Positions 18,863 to 28,956 of a DNA stretch of 64,000 nt are shown piece by piece. Under the pieces are notes generated by a model that had not been told where the DNA came from, ran no database searches, and saw only the letters and a list, made by a program, of their open reading frames with translations. The number at the start of each line of letters is the position of its first letter. The first letter of the stretch is position 1. Origin of the DNA: Rhizobium sp. (GTDB lineage Bacteria; Pseudomonadota; Alphaproteobacteria; Rhizobiales; Rhizobiaceae); contig DPXQ01000044.1 in assembly GCA_003527225.1 (NCBI GenBank), positions 9,162 through 73,161 on the forward strand. The letters run 5' to 3'. The position numbers and the translations under genes were made by a program.

Positions 18863-21805
18863 ATGACCGACACCACAGAAAAAGTAGACTATTCTTCCAC
18901 TCTCTATCTGCCCCAGACCGACTTCCCGATGCGCGCGGGCCTGCCGCAGAAGGAACCGGAAATGGTGGCCCGATGGCAGCAGATGGGCCTCTACAAGCAG
19001 CTGCGCGCCTCCGCCGCCGGCCGCGAGAAGTTCGTCCTGCACGATGGCCCGCCCTATGCCAACGGTAACATCCATATCGGCCACGCGCTGAACAAGATCC
19101 TGAAAGACGTCATCACCCGCTCGTTCCAGATGCGCGGCTATGATTCCAACTACGTTCCTGGCTGGGACTGCCACGGCCTGCCGATCGAATGGAAGATCGA
19201 GGAAAAATACCGCGAGAAGGGCAAGAACAAGGACGAGGTCCCGGTCAACGAATTCCGCCAGGAATGCCGCGATTTCGCCGCCGGCTGGATCAAGATCCAA
19301 TCGGAGGAGTTCAAGCGCCTCGGCATCGAGGGCGACTTCGAGAACCCCTACACGACCATGGCCTTCCATGCCGAAGCCCGCATCGCCGGGGAACTGTTGA
19401 AGATCGCCAGGAGCGGGCAGCTCTATCGCGGTTCCAAGCCCGTCATGTGGTCGGTGGTCGAGCGCACGGCGCTGGCCGAGGCTGAAGTCGAATATGCGGA
19501 TGTCGAGAGCGACGCGATCTGGGTGAAGTTCCCCGTAGTGCAATCGGTTGGCCCCGCGCAAATTAAGGATGGAAAAGCGGTTCTTCCTGATTGGATTGTA
19601 GGTGGCGTTTCAATCGTCATTTGGACGACTACTCCATGGACGATCCCCGGCAACCGCGCCATCGCTTTTTCGTCGCGTTACCCTTACGGTCTTTACGAGG
19701 TGACAAGCGCCGAGAATGATTTCGGTCCACAGCCGGGCGAGAAGCTCATCTTCGCCAAGCGTCTCGCCGAAGATGCTGCCACCAAAGCCAAGCTGACCAT
19801 CAAGCTGGTGCGCGACGTGACGGGTGCCGAACTCGGCGCAATTACCTGCGCCCACCCGCTGAAGGATCTCGGCTACACCTTCCCCGTCCCCCTGCTCGAC
19901 GGCGACCACGTCACCGACGATGCAGGCACCGGCTTTGTGCACACCGCGCCCAGCCATGGTCGCGAGGACTTTGATGCGTGGATGCTCCACGCGCGCGATC
20001 TCGAAGCGCGCGGCATCGACACGAAGATCCCGTTCCCGGTCGATGATGCCGGCTTCTACACCGCCGACGCGCCCGGCTTTGGTCCGGACCGCGAAGGCGG
20101 CCCCGCCCGCGTCATGGATGACAATGGCAAGAAGGGCGACGCAAACAAGGCTGTCATCGATGCGCTGATCGCCACGAATACGCTCTTTGCACGTGGCCGC
20201 CTGAAGCACTCCTATCCGCATAGCTGGCGTTCCAAGAAGCCGGTCATCTTCCGCAACACGCCGCAGTGGTTCGTCTATATGGACAAGGACCTTGCCGACG
20301 GCACGACGCTGCGCACCCGCGCGCTGAAGGCGATCGACGACACCCGCTTCGTGCCTGCCGCCGGCCAGAACCGCCTGAGCGCCATGATCGAGAGCCGTCC
20401 GGACTGGGTGCTTTCCCGTCAAAGGGCATGGGGCGTGCCGATCTGCGTCTTCGTCGACGAGAAGGGTGAAATCCTTCAGGACGAGGCGGTCAATGCCCGC
20501 ATCCTCGAGGCCTTCGAAAAGGAAGGCGCCGATGCCTGGTTCGCCGAAGGCGCGCGCGAGCGCTTCCTGGCCTCCCGCGCCAACGAGCCGTGGAAGCAGG
20601 TGACCGACATTCTCGACGTCTGGTTCGATTCAGGGTCTACCCACACCTTCACGCTCGAAGATCGTCCGGACCTCAAATGGCCGGCCGACGTCTATCTCGA
20701 AGGCTCCGACCAGCATCGCGGCTGGTTCCATTCCTCGCTTCTGGAAAGCTGCGCGACGCGCGGCCGCGCGCCCTACAACGCCGTCATCACCCATGGCTTC
20801 ACCATGGACGAGAAGGGCGAAAAGATGTCGAAGTCCAAGGGCAACGTCGTTGCGCCCCAGGACGTGATGAAGGAATCGGGCGCCGATATCCTGCGCCTCT
20901 GGGTCATGACCACCGACTACTGGGAAGACCAGCGTCTCGGCAAGACGATCATCCAGACCAACATCGACGCCTATCGCAAGCTTCGCAACACCATCCGCTG
21001 GATGCTCGGCACGCTCGCCCACGACACGGGCGAAGAGATCGCCTACGCCGACATGCCGGAACTCGAAAAGCTGATGCTGCATCGGCTGTCGGAACTCGAC
21101 GAGCTGGTGCGCGAAGGCTACGACGCCTTCGCCTTCAAGAAGATCGTCCGCGCGCTGATCGACTTCTCGAACGTCGAACTCTCGGCCTTCTACTTCGACA
21201 TCCGCAAGGATGCACTCTATTGTGATGCGCCGTCGAGCCCGCGCCGTCGCGCGAGCCTTGCCGTCATCCGCAAGCTGTTCGATTGCATCGTGACCTGGCT
21301 CGCGCCGATGCTGCCCTTCACGACCGAGGAAGCCTGGCTGTCGCGCAATCCGTCCGCCGTTTCGGTCCATCTGGAACAGTTCCCGGAGGTGCCCGCCGAA
21401 TGGCGCAATGATGCGCTCGAAGCCAAGTGGGAGAAGGTGAAGAAGGTCCGCACGGTCGTCACCGGCGCGCTCGAGATCGAGCGCAAGGACAAGAGGATAG
21501 GTTCCTCGCTCGAAGCCGCGCCCGTTGTCCATGTTGCCGATCCCGAGCTGTTCATGGCTCTCGAAGGGCAGGATTTTGCGGAGATCTGCATCACGTCCGC
21601 GATCGCCGTTGTGGCCGATGAGGGCCCGGCCGATGCCTTCCGCCTCGACGAGGTGGCCAAGGTCTCCGTCGAGCCGAAACTCGCCGAGGGCAAGAAATGC
21701 GCCCGCTCATGGCGGATCACCAGCGACGTCGGTTCCGATCCGGATTATCCGGAGGTTTCCGCACGCGATGCGGCGGCGCTGCGAGAAATTGCGGCTCGCC
21801 ATTAG
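18863..21805 (+). CDS. ileS: Isoleucyl-tRNA synthetase
   Basis: 980 residues, class I synthetase. The HIGH motif (HIGHALNK) is near residue 70, the CP1 editing domain near 250 carries [10 protein letters not shown], and KMSKS is at about 654. The C-terminal zinc finger is degenerate: of the usual four cysteines only the first remains (KCARSW, then SDVGSD, then VSARDAA). The start [11 protein letters not shown] at 18863 is preferred to the upstream in-frame codon at 18782. The ribF-to-ileS neighbourhood is typical for bacteria that place lspA/ileS near ribF. Confidence 0.96.
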   Translation: MTDTTEKVDYSSTLYLPQTDFPMRAGLPQKEPEMVARWQQMGLYKQLRASAAGREKFVLHDGPPYANGNIHIGHALNKILKDVITRSFQMRGYDSNYVPGWDCHGLPIEWKIEEKYREKGKNKDEVPVNEFRQECRDFAAGWIKIQSEEFKRLGIEGDFENPYTTMAFHAEARIAGELLKIARSGQLYRGSKPVMWSVVERTALAEAEVEYADVESDAIWVKFPVVQSVGPAQIKDGKAVLPDWIVGGVSIVIWTTTPWTIPGNRAIAFSSRYPYGLYEVTSAENDFGPQPGEKLIFAKRLAEDAATKAKLTIKLVRDVTGAELGAITCAHPLKDLGYTFPVPLLDGDHVTDDAGTGFVHTAPSHGREDFDAWMLHARDLEARGIDTKIPFPVDDAGFYTADAPGFGPDREGGPARVMDDNGKKGDANKAVIDALIATNTLFARGRLKHSYPHSWRSKKPVIFRNTPQWFVYMDKDLADGTTLRTRALKAIDDTRFVPAAGQNRLSAMIESRPDWVLSRQRAWGVPICVFVDEKGEILQDEAVNARILEAFEKEGADAWFAEGARERFLASRANEPWKQVTDILDVWFDSGSTHTFTLEDRPDLKWPADVYLEGSDQHRGWFHSSLLESCATRGRAPYNAVITHGFTMDEKGEKMSKSKGNVVAPQDVMKESGADILRLWVMTTDYWEDQRLGKTIIQTNIDAYRKLRNTIRWMLGTLAHDTGEEIAYADMPELEKLMLHRLSELDELVREGYDAFAFKKIVRALIDFSNVELSAFYFDIRKDALYCDAPSSPRRRASLAVIRKLFDCIVTWLAPMLPFTTEEAWLSRNPSAVSVHLEQFPEVPAEWRNDALEAKWEKVKKVRTVVTGALEIERKDKRIGSSLEAAPVVHVADPELFMALEGQDFAEICITSAIAVVADEGPADAFRLDEVAKVSVEPKLAEGKKCARSWRITSDVGSDPDYPEVSARDAAALREIAARH

Positions 21806-21944
21806 GGAAATATTACCGGATGATTTGCGCTTTCGCCGATCATCCGGTAAAACCTGCCTGAAATTGGCCGAAATTCTGCTTCAGGCGGAGTAGAGATATA
21901 GTTCGGCCGGGAACAATATTACCGGCGAGGCTGGAAGGGCATTC

Positions 21945-22574
21945 ATGAAAGCGGCAGATGTGTTGAGAGTTGGCGCCGGGGCAGCAGGCATCATCATCGG
22001 TCTCGCGAGCCTCACCGGCTGCGTCGGAAGCCCGACCTACGGCACCGACAAGACGGCGATGGAACAGTTGGTGGAAGATGTCGGTTCGGCGGTTTCGATT
22101 GGCTCTAACCCGAACAAGAACGCGGGCACGAAATACAATCCGCGCCCGGCGCTCGTGATGCCGCCCCAGACTGCAATGAACACCTTGCCTGCCCCGCAGC
22201 AGTCGCTCGCCAGCAAGGACAATCCGGATTGGTTGGAGACGCCGGAAGATGCGCGTGCGCGTCTGGTCGCAGAAGCCGATGCCAATGCCAACAATCCACG
22301 CTATCGCTCGCCGCTGCTCGTCGGTTACGGAACCAACGGCACGATGACCGAATCGCAGAAGTGGCAGGCCTTCCGCGAGGCGCGCCAGTTGCAGAAGGGT
22401 GCCTATCTCGATCAGCGACGCTTCCTGTCCGATCCCCCGACGCAATATCGTCAGGTTGCCGAAGCCTCGACTCTCGACGATCTCGGCGAACCCGAGCTCA
22501 AGAAGCAGAAGCGTCGGAAGAAGGAAGCCAAGGCTGCCCAGCAGACAAAGTCATGGTGGGTGCCATTCCAATAA
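21945..22574 (+). CDS. Conserved lipoprotein, function unknown
   Basis: 209 residues with a lipoprotein signal peptide and a lipobox (ASLTGC) placing the lipidated cysteine at residue 26, so it is anchored in a membrane facing the periplasm. The C-terminus is strongly basic (KKQKRRKKEAKAAQQTK). I do not recognise a domain. It stands 140 bp after ileS. Homologues should exist in rhizobia as conserved hypotheticals. Confidence 0.8.
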   Translation: MKAADVLRVGAGAAGIIIGLASLTGCVGSPTYGTDKTAMEQLVEDVGSAVSIGSNPNKNAGTKYNPRPALVMPPQTAMNTLPAPQQSLASKDNPDWLETPEDARARLVAEADANANNPRYRSPLLVGYGTNGTMTESQKWQAFREARQLQKGAYLDQRRFLSDPPTQYRQVAEASTLDDLGEPELKKQKRRKKEAKAAQQTKSWWVPFQ

Positions 22575-22643
22575 CCTGGCATTCTAGTTTTCAGATTCAA
22601 GGCAGGCCGGAAACGGCCTGCAACCATTTTCGGACGGCCCTTC

Positions 22644-23123
22644 ATGACCTTCACCATTCGCGACGCGACGCCGGATGACGTCGACACCATTCTGCGCTTC
22701 ATCACCGAACTGGCGATCTTCGAGAAGGCCGAGCACGAGGTCGAGGCGACCACCGAGAGCCTGACGCAATCCCTGTTCGGTCCTGATGCCGTGACCGGTG
22801 CCGCGATCCTTGATATTGATGGCGTCGCTGCCGGTTTCGCCATCTGGTTCTTCAGCTATTCCACCTGGCAAGCCAGGAACGGGCTTTATCTCGAGGATCT
22901 CTATATCAGCCCGCAATATCGCGGCTCCGGGGGCGGCAAGGCGCTGCTCCGGCATCTGGCGAGGCTTGCCGTCGAGAAGGGCTGCGGACGCTTCGAGTGG
23001 AGCGTTCTCGACTGGAATGAGCCGGCGATCCGCGTCTACGAGGCGGTCGGCGCCGAGCCGCAGAATGAGTGGATCCGCTATCGGTTGTCGGGGGAGAAGC
23101 TGAAGGAATTCGCCGAAGGTTGA
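22644..23123 (+). CDS. GNAT-family N-acetyltransferase (SSAT-like)
   Basis: 159 residues with the GNAT fold: the acetyl-CoA pyrophosphate-loop region is YISPQYRGSGGGKALL near residues 91-106, and NEPAIRVYEAVGA near 130 is the last conserved helix. The N-terminus resembles the diamine acetyltransferase group (FITELAIFEKAEHEVEAT). The substrate is not determined. It is convergent with tadA, with only 3 bp between stop codons. Confidence 0.88.
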   Translation: MTFTIRDATPDDVDTILRFITELAIFEKAEHEVEATTESLTQSLFGPDAVTGAAILDIDGVAAGFAIWFFSYSTWQARNGLYLEDLYISPQYRGSGGGKALLRHLARLAVEKGCGRFEWSVLDWNEPAIRVYEAVGAEPQNEWIRYRLSGEKLKEFAEG

Positions 23124-23144
23124 GCCTCAGCGCTTTTCGGCGAA
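23109..23144. terminator. Inverted repeat over the convergent GNAT/tadA ends
   Basis: TTCGCCGAA (23109-23117) and TTCGGCGAA (23136-23144) form a 9-bp stem with an 18-nt loop across both stop codons. It is a plausible shared terminator, without a strong T tract. Confidence 0.4.
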
Positions 23145-23576
23145 GAAATCCTTCAGGATCGTAGAGGCCCTGGTGGCCCCGATGCCGGAATAGACTTCCG
23201 GTGCGTGGTGGCAGGTGGGCTGCGAATAGAAGCGCACGCCGTTTTCGACTGCGCCGCCCTTCGGGTCCTCGGCGCCATAGTAGAGCCGGCGAATCCTGGC
23301 AAACGAGATCGCCGCCGCGCACATGGTGCAGGGTTCGAGCGTGACGTAGAGATCGGCACCGGAGAGCCGCTCGCCGCCGAGGCGTTCTGCGGCCATGCGG
23401 ATCGCGGCGATTTCGGCGTGCGCTGTAACGTCGTTGAGTTCGCGGGTGCGGTTTCCGGCCTGCGCGACGACCTTGCCGTCAAGAACGACGACTGCGCCGA
23501 TGGGCACTTCTCCGCGCCTTCCCGCGGCTTCCGCCTCGTCGAGCGCCAGATCCATGAAACGATTCGCCACCGGCAT
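23127..23576 (-). CDS. tadA: tRNA adenosine(34) deaminase TadA
   Basis: 149 residues with the cytidine/deoxycytidylate deaminase zinc motif: HAEIAAIR (His ligand and catalytic Glu) near residue 55 and PCTMC near 85. It converts A34 to inosine in tRNA-Arg(ACG). The ATG at 23576 has a GAGGAAA ribosome site; the extension to 23651 would cross the rluB start. It is divergent from rluB and is essential in most bacteria. Confidence 0.93.
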   Translation of the reverse strand: MPVANRFMDLALDEAEAAGRRGEVPIGAVVVLDGKVVAQAGNRTRELNDVTAHAEIAAIRMAAERLGGERLSGADLYVTLEPCTMCAAAISFARIRRLYYGAEDPKGGAVENGVRFYSQPTCHHAPEVYSGIGATRASTILKDFFAEKR

Positions 23577-23644
23577 ATGACAATTTCCTCTTAACCAAGG
23601 CCTCGTGACCTGATACGACACGCCAAACCACAGGCAAACAACAA

Positions 23645-25576
23645 ATGACATTCAAAGACAAGCCTAGGCGCTCCGGGGCCAAGCCATCCGATCGCGACGG
23701 AAAACCGTTCGTCCGCAAGACCGCCAAGTCCACCGACAAGGCGCCGCCGAAGGCTGACAGGACGACCCCGGCACCTGCCGTTGCAGCCGCCGAGGGCATG
23801 AAACCCGAGCGCATCTCGAAAATCATGGCGCGTGCGGGTGTGGCTTCGCGCCGCGATATCGAGCGTATGATCATGGAAGGCCGCGTCAGCCTGAACGGAA
23901 AGGTGCTGGATACGCCGGTCGTCAACGCCACGCTTGCCGATCGCATCGAGGTGGACGGCGTCGCCATCCGCGGCATCGAACGCACGCGCCTCTGGCTTTA
24001 CCACAAGCCGTCCGGCCTCGTGACCACCAATTCCGATCCGGAAGGTCGCCCGACCGTCTTCGACAACCTGCCGGAAGAGCTGCCGCGCGTCATGTCGATC
24101 GGCCGCCTCGACATCAACACCGAAGGCCTTTTGCTGCTGACCAATGATGGCGGCCTTGCCCGTGTGCTGGAACTGCCGACCACCGGCTGGCTGCGCCGCT
24201 ACCGCGTCCGCGCCCATGGCGAGATCGATCAGCCGGCGCTCGACAAGCTGAAGGAAGGCATCGCCGTCGAAGGAGTGCTCTATGGCGCCATCGAGGCCAC
24301 GCTTGATCGCAAGCAGGGCCACAATGTGTGGATCACCATGGGGCTTCGCGAAGGCAAGAACCGAGAGATCAAGAATGTGCTGGGCGCGCTCGGGCTTGAG
24401 GTCAACCGGCTGATCCGCATCTCCTACGGTCCCTTCCAGCTCGGCGATCTGCCGGAAGGCAAGGTGATAGAGGTCCGCGGCCGCATGCTGCGCGATCAGC
24501 TCGGACCCCGCCTGATCGAGGACGCCAAGGCCAACTTCGACGCCCCGATTTACTCGGCTGCTGCCGCCGATGAAGAGAGCGAGGCACCCGTTGCGGCACC
24601 CGAAAAGTCGCAATGGGCCAAACGCGAGAAGTCTGAAGACAAGCGCGAAAGGGCTCTTGGACGGCTCGATACCCGCCGCGAGGGCGGCGATGATCGCCGC
24701 AAGGGGGCTGCCAAGCGCGAAACGAGAGGCGACGACCGCCGCGAGGATTTTGGCGACCGGCCGAAGCGTCGTGCTCCCGGCCAGTCGCGCACGGCCAATG
24801 TCTGGATGGCGCCCGGCGCCCGTCCTGTCGCCGAAAAGACCGCCAGGAACAAGGATGAGGCCGAAACCGCCCAGAAGCGCGCGCCGCGTGCCCGTCCTGA
24901 AGGCGCGCCGCAGACCAAGCGCTACGGCCGCACCAAGGACGGTCTGCCGACCAGGTCCAAGGGCAAGTTCGATCCGGACCGCAAGGGCGGCAAGCCGTCG
25001 TTCGATCGGCCGGACACAGGCCCGCGCGTTGTCGTGAAGCGCGCCGAGGAGGACAAGGACTGGATTCGCGCCGATGAGCCGGCGAAAAGGGAAGAAGGGG
25101 GCGATCGCAAGCGGTCGTTCTCCGAACGCCCGCCGCGTGGGGATCGTCCCTTCGGCGACAAGCCTCGGGGCGACCGGTCCTTCGGCGACAAGCCACGAGG
25201 CGATCGGTCATTCGGCGACAAGCCGCGTGAAGATCGCCGCCCGCGTTCCGAGGGCGACGAGCGGCCAAGGGCCAGATCCTTTTCGGGCGACCAGCGCTCC
25301 GAGCGCGCCCCGCGCGGCGACAAGCCGTACGGTGGCAAGCCGCGGGAAGACCGTGCATTCGGCGACAAGCCGCGCGCTGCGAGGACCGGCGATGACAGGC
25401 CTTCGGGCGGCAAGCCCTTTGGTGGCAAACCCAAGGGCGGAAAATCATTCGGCGGTAAGCCCTCTTCTTCGAAACCCTATTCCGGCAGGCCGCAGGGTGA
25501 CCGTCCGGATGGCGGCGGCAGGGGCGGTGCTGGCAAAGGCAAGGGAATGACGCGCGGTGCGGATCGTCGGCGGTGA
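23645..25576 (+). CDS. rluB: Ribosomal pseudouridine synthase RluB-like with long repetitive basic tail
   Basis: 643 residues, far longer than the about 290-residue E. coli RluB. Residues about 55-100 form an S4 RNA-binding domain (SKIMARAGVASRRDIERMI), and about 115-290 form the catalytic domain with GRLDINTEGLLLLTNDG around the catalytic Asp near 156. The remaining about 340 residues are low-complexity, rich in Arg/Lys/Gly/Asp, with tandem GDRSFGDKPR units. The enzyme modifies 23S rRNA. It overlaps rsmD by 20 bp, giving a rRNA-modification pair. Confidence 0.92.
   Translation: MTFKDKPRRSGAKPSDRDGKPFVRKTAKSTDKAPPKADRTTPAPAVAAAEGMKPERISKIMARAGVASRRDIERMIMEGRVSLNGKVLDTPVVNATLADRIEVDGVAIRGIERTRLWLYHKPSGLVTTNSDPEGRPTVFDNLPEELPRVMSIGRLDINTEGLLLLTNDGGLARVLELPTTGWLRRYRVRAHGEIDQPALDKLKEGIAVEGVLYGAIEATLDRKQGHNVWITMGLREGKNREIKNVLGALGLEVNRLIRISYGPFQLGDLPEGKVIEVRGRMLRDQLGPRLIEDAKANFDAPIYSAAAADEESEAPVAAPEKSQWAKREKSEDKRERALGRLDTRREGGDDRRKGAAKRETRGDDRREDFGDRPKRRAPGQSRTANVWMAPGARPVAEKTARNKDEAETAQKRAPRARPEGAPQTKRYGRTKDGLPTRSKGKFDPDRKGGKPSFDRPDTGPRVVVKRAEEDKDWIRADEPAKREEGGDRKRSFSERPPRGDRPFGDKPRGDRSFGDKPRGDRSFGDKPREDRRPRSEGDERPRARSFSGDQRSERAPRGDKPYGGKPREDRAFGDKPRAARTGDDRPSGGKPFGGKPKGGKSFGGKPSSSKPYSGRPQGDRPDGGGRGGAGKGKGMTRGADRRR
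25139..25228 (+). repeat. Tandem 30-bp coding repeat in rluB
   Basis: Three consecutive 30-bp units encode GDRPFGDKPR, GDRSFGDKPR and GDRSFGDKPR (from about residue 499). Degenerate FGDKPR/GGKP copies continue to about 25470. Confidence 0.85.
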
Positions 25577-26117
25577 GTTTCGCGGCCGTGTGCTGGCCGC
25601 GCCGAAATCGAACGCGATCCGGCCGACCACCGACCGGACGCGCGAGAGCCTGTTCAACATCCTGAACCATGCCCATCCGGCAAGTCTCGACGGCACCCGC
25701 GTGCTCGATCTTTTCGCCGGTACGGGCGCAGTCGGGCTGGAGGCGCTGTCGCGCGGCTGCCGCTCGGCACTTTTCGTCGAGAACAGCGTCGAAGGTCGCA
25801 GTCTCCTGTGGGAGAATATCGATGCGCTGGGGCTGCATGGGCGTGCGCGCATGCTTCGCCGTGACGCAACCCAGCTCGGCAGCGCCAACAACATCGAGCC
25901 GTTTCATCTGATGTTCGCAGACCCGCCCTACAACAAGGGGCTCGGAGAGAAGGCTTTCGCAGCTGCCCATGCCGGCGGCTGGCTCATGCCCGGTGCATTG
26001 GCCATTCTGGAGGAAAGCGCCGAGGCGACGGTCAGGATGGACCCCGTCTTCCATTTCCTGGAAGAACGGTCCTTCGGTGACACGAAGATGTATTTTTACG
26101 AATACCGGCCGGGTTGA
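25557..26117 (+). CDS. rsmD: 16S rRNA (guanine966-N2)-methyltransferase RsmD
   Basis: 186 residues with the RsmD start MRIVGGEFRGR, SAM motif DLFAGTGAVGLEALSRG near residue 50, and the N-methyltransferase motif DPPYNKGL near 121. It methylates G966 of 16S rRNA. The start is a GTG at 25557 inside the end of rluB, so translation is probably coupled. Normal family length. Confidence 0.94.
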   Translation: MRIVGGEFRGRVLAAPKSNAIRPTTDRTRESLFNILNHAHPASLDGTRVLDLFAGTGAVGLEALSRGCRSALFVENSVEGRSLLWENIDALGLHGRARMLRRDATQLGSANNIEPFHLMFADPPYNKGLGEKAFAAAHAGGWLMPGALAILEESAEATVRMDPVFHFLEERSFGDTKMYFYEYRPG

Positions 26118-26145
26118 CGGCCTTCACCCTTGGAGGTGACCGCAT

Positions 26146-27030
26146 ATGACCGACGATTTGACGGTGACGGAAGACAGGTCAGTATCGAGACGCGCCGGTG
26201 GTCCAACGGTAGCGCTTGCGCTCGGGGCGGGGGGTGCGCGCGGCTTTGCCCATATTCCCGTTATAGAGGCGCTGGATGAAATGGGTATCACGCCCGTGGC
26301 CATCGCCGGCTCCTCGATCGGCGCGATCATCGGCTCGGGACTTGCGGCTGGCATGACGGGCCGCGAGATCCGCGACTATACGCTCGAAACGGTTGGCAAG
26401 CGGTCCAACGTCGCAAACCGCCTCTGGAGCCTCGGCCCCGCGACCATGCGCGATGCGCTCGGCGGCTTCCGGCTCGGCCAGTTCAATCTGGAACGGATAC
26501 TGCGGGCGTTTCTACCCGACGTTCTTCCCGATGATTTCAGTGGCCTCAAGATTCCGTTCAAGGTGATCGCAACGGACTATTACGGCCAGAAGGAGGTCGT
26601 CTGCGAGGACGGCGAACTCTATGAGGCGCTCGCCGCATCGGCGGCGATCCCGGCGCTCTTCATGCCGGTGCACCGTGGCGGGCGATTGATGGTCGATGGC
26701 GGCATCTTCAATCCCGTACCCTACGATCATCTGGCGGGAATTGCCGATATCGTGATCGCTGTCGACGTGATCGGGGGCCCCGGAGGAGATATCAGCCAGG
26801 TCCCGAACCGGTTGGACAGCCTGTTCGGCGCCACGCAGTTGATGATGCAGGCCAATCTCGGATTGAAGAGGAAGCTTACCCCGCCGGATATCTTTGTCAG
26901 GCCGGAGGTGAACTCCTTCCGCATTCTCGATTTCCTCAAGGCGCGGCACATCATCGAGTCCAGCGATAGCCTCAAGGACGATCTGAAACGCAGCATCGAA
27001 GCGCGTATCGAAGCCGAATTGCGCCGCTAG
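26146..27030 (+). CDS. Patatin-like phospholipase family protein (RssA-like)
   Basis: 294 residues with the three patatin signatures: oxyanion loop GAGGARGFAH near residue 28, the nucleophile elbow GSSIG near 64, and the catalytic Asp in VDGGIFNP near 183. It is likely a cytoplasmic or membrane-associated lipid acyl hydrolase. A ribosome site (TGGAGGTGA) precedes ATG 26146. It follows rsmD by 28 bp and is convergent with the antiporter gene, with 5 bp between them. The physiological substrate is unknown. Confidence 0.9.
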   Translation: MTDDLTVTEDRSVSRRAGGPTVALALGAGGARGFAHIPVIEALDEMGITPVAIAGSSIGAIIGSGLAAGMTGREIRDYTLETVGKRSNVANRLWSLGPATMRDALGGFRLGQFNLERILRAFLPDVLPDDFSGLKIPFKVIATDYYGQKEVVCEDGELYEALAASAAIPALFMPVHRGGRLMVDGGIFNPVPYDHLAGIADIVIAVDVIGGPGGDISQVPNRLDSLFGATQLMMQANLGLKRKLTPPDIFVRPEVNSFRILDFLKARHIIESSDSLKDDLKRSIEARIEAELRR

Positions 27031-27035
27031 CGGTC

Positions 27036-28859
27036 CTACGGTCTGTCCCTTGCTGTGTCGCCGCGCTCGATGATCTCCGTTTCCTCCAAACTGGCGCCGG
27101 CCCGCTTCGGCTTCATCAGCGGTTCCGGCCGCACGGGCTTGTTGTGCAGCATATGCCGTCCCGCAAGAAACCCCTCGGCCGCCTGAATCTGAAGCCGTTC
27201 CTCGTCACGTTTGCGGATATCCTCGCCGATCGCGAGCGCCTCTTCCTCGCTCACGCCGAGGGCTTCAAGCGCCCGCCGACCAAAGAGCAGGCCGGATTCG
27301 AGCGTTTCACGCAGTTCGTATTCGACGTTGCGGGCCCTCAGCGAAAGACTGTGGATGCGGTCATAGGAGCGCACGAAGAGCCGGGCACTTGGATATTCGG
27401 CAGTGAGGAGGTCGACGATCTTGTCCGTCGTTTCCTTCTTCTGCGTGCAGACCGCGACGATATTGGCCCGCTCGATGCCCGCCGCGCGCAGCACGTCGAG
27501 ACGGGTGCCGTCGCCGAAATAGATGCGGAAGCCGAAGGACGCTGCCTGGCGGATACGGTCGGCGGAATCGTCGATGATCGTTACCTCGCGGCCGCTGGCA
27601 AGCAGGATCTGCGCGGCGATCTGCGCGAACCGCGAGAACCCGATCATCAGCACGTCCGATCCGGCGCCCTCGAAATCCTCCTCCATTTCTTCCCGTTCCT
27701 CGCCGGTGATGAAGCGCCGCGAGATCACGGTCCCCAATGGCGTCAGCGCCATGGTGAGCGTGACGATGGAGATCAGCAGCGAGGATGTCGAACTGGAGAA
27801 AAGCTGCGATGTGGTGGCGGTGGTGAACAGCACGAAGCCGAACTCGCCGCCCTGCGGCAACAGGAACGCGATCCGGACAGCGTCGTTATGGGACGAACCG
27901 GCGATGCGGCAAAGCGCGTAGAGGACGGCAGCCTTGATGACGATCAGCGCCGGCACGGCGATCAGGATCAAGACCAGATTGTCGACGATGACCCCGATTT
28001 CCACGGACAGTCCGACCGCCATGAAGAACAGGGCGAGAAGAATGCCGCGGAACGGCTCGATATCGGCTTCCAGCTCGTGGCGATAGGAGGATTCGGCCAG
28101 CATGACGCCGGAGAGGAAGGCGCCCATGGCCATCGACAGTCCGGCCAGATGCATCAGCATCGCCGAGCCGAGCACGACGAAGAGCGCAGCGGCGATCATC
28201 ACTTCGCGCGCTCCCGTCCTCGCAATCACCTGGAAGAGCGGCGTCAGCAGATAGCGCCCGGCCATGATCATCGCGAAGACCGCCGAGACGGCGATGAGAA
28301 TATCCACGAAGGCCGATCCGTCGGCGGCCTGTTGGCGGCTGCCGAGAATGGAGACCATGGCGAGAAGAGGCACGATCGCGAGGTCTTGAAACAACAGGAT
28401 CGAGAAGGCACGTTGGCCGTAGCGACTGTTCATGTCGCCGAGATCGTTGAGGAGTTGCAGCGCAAAGGCAGTGGAGGAGAGCGCAAGCCCGAAGCCGACC
28501 ACGAGGCCACCCCGCCAGCCGGTAATCCCGGCCAGAACCGATGCCGCGGTCAGCACAAGGCCGGTGATCACCACCTGTGCCGTGCCGAGGCCGAAAATGT
28601 CGGCGCGCATGCGCCAGAGGCGCGACGGCTTGAGTTCAAGTCCGATGACGAAGAGAAGGAAGACGACGCCGAGTTCCGCCACGGCCAGGATCTCGCCCGA
28701 GCCGGTGATGAGATTGAGAATCGGACCGATGACGACCCCGGCGGCGAGGTAGCCGAGAACCGTGCCCAGGCCGAGTTTGCGGAAGATCGGTGCGGCGACG
28801 ACGGCGCCGCCGAGCAGAAGCAGGGTTTCAGCAAACAGTGCGTCGGGTGCCGTCGCCAA
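27036..28859 (-). CDS. CPA2-family monovalent cation:proton antiporter (KefB/KefC-like)
   Basis: 607 residues. Residues 1-390 form about 12 membrane segments of a Na+/H+ exchanger domain, with the acidic FGLALSSTAFALQLL and FLLFVIGLEL regions. A cytosolic TrkA-N (RCK) domain follows at about 400-520 (VLMIGFSRFAQIAAQILL). It probably exchanges K+ or Na+ for protons under nucleotide control. The start is TTG at 28859, decided by the strong AAGGAG site 9 bp upstream; no ATG gives the whole first helix. No KefF/KefG-type ancillary gene is adjacent. Confidence 0.9.
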   Translation of the reverse strand: MATAPDALFAETLLLLGGAVVAAPIFRKLGLGTVLGYLAAGVVIGPILNLITGSGEILAVAELGVVFLLFVIGLELKPSRLWRMRADIFGLGTAQVVITGLVLTAASVLAGITGWRGGLVVGFGLALSSTAFALQLLNDLGDMNSRYGQRAFSILLFQDLAIVPLLAMVSILGSRQQAADGSAFVDILIAVSAVFAMIMAGRYLLTPLFQVIARTGAREVMIAAALFVVLGSAMLMHLAGLSMAMGAFLSGVMLAESSYRHELEADIEPFRGILLALFFMAVGLSVEIGVIVDNLVLILIAVPALIVIKAAVLYALCRIAGSSHNDAVRIAFLLPQGGEFGFVLFTTATTSQLFSSSTSSLLISIVTLTMALTPLGTVISRRFITGEEREEMEEDFEGAGSDVLMIGFSRFAQIAAQILLASGREVTIIDDSADRIRQAASFGFRIYFGDGTRLDVLRAAGIERANIVAVCTQKKETTDKIVDLLTAEYPSARLFVRSYDRIHSLSLRARNVEYELRETLESGLLFGRRALEALGVSEEEALAIGEDIRKRDEERLQIQAAEGFLAGRHMLHNKPVRPEPLMKPKRAGASLEETEIIERGDTARDRP

Positions 28860-28956
28860 GCGCTATGTCTCCTTTTTGCATTTCTGGCGGCCGGTGGCCG
28901 GGAATCGGCGGCGCTACCCTTGATGCATTCCGTAATGCACAATACATGGAGCCGGA

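Noticed and set aside
25139..25470. Regular short repeats that could suggest a CRISPR-like array
   Set aside because: The repeats are in frame, in tandem without unique spacers, and encode the basic tail of RluB.
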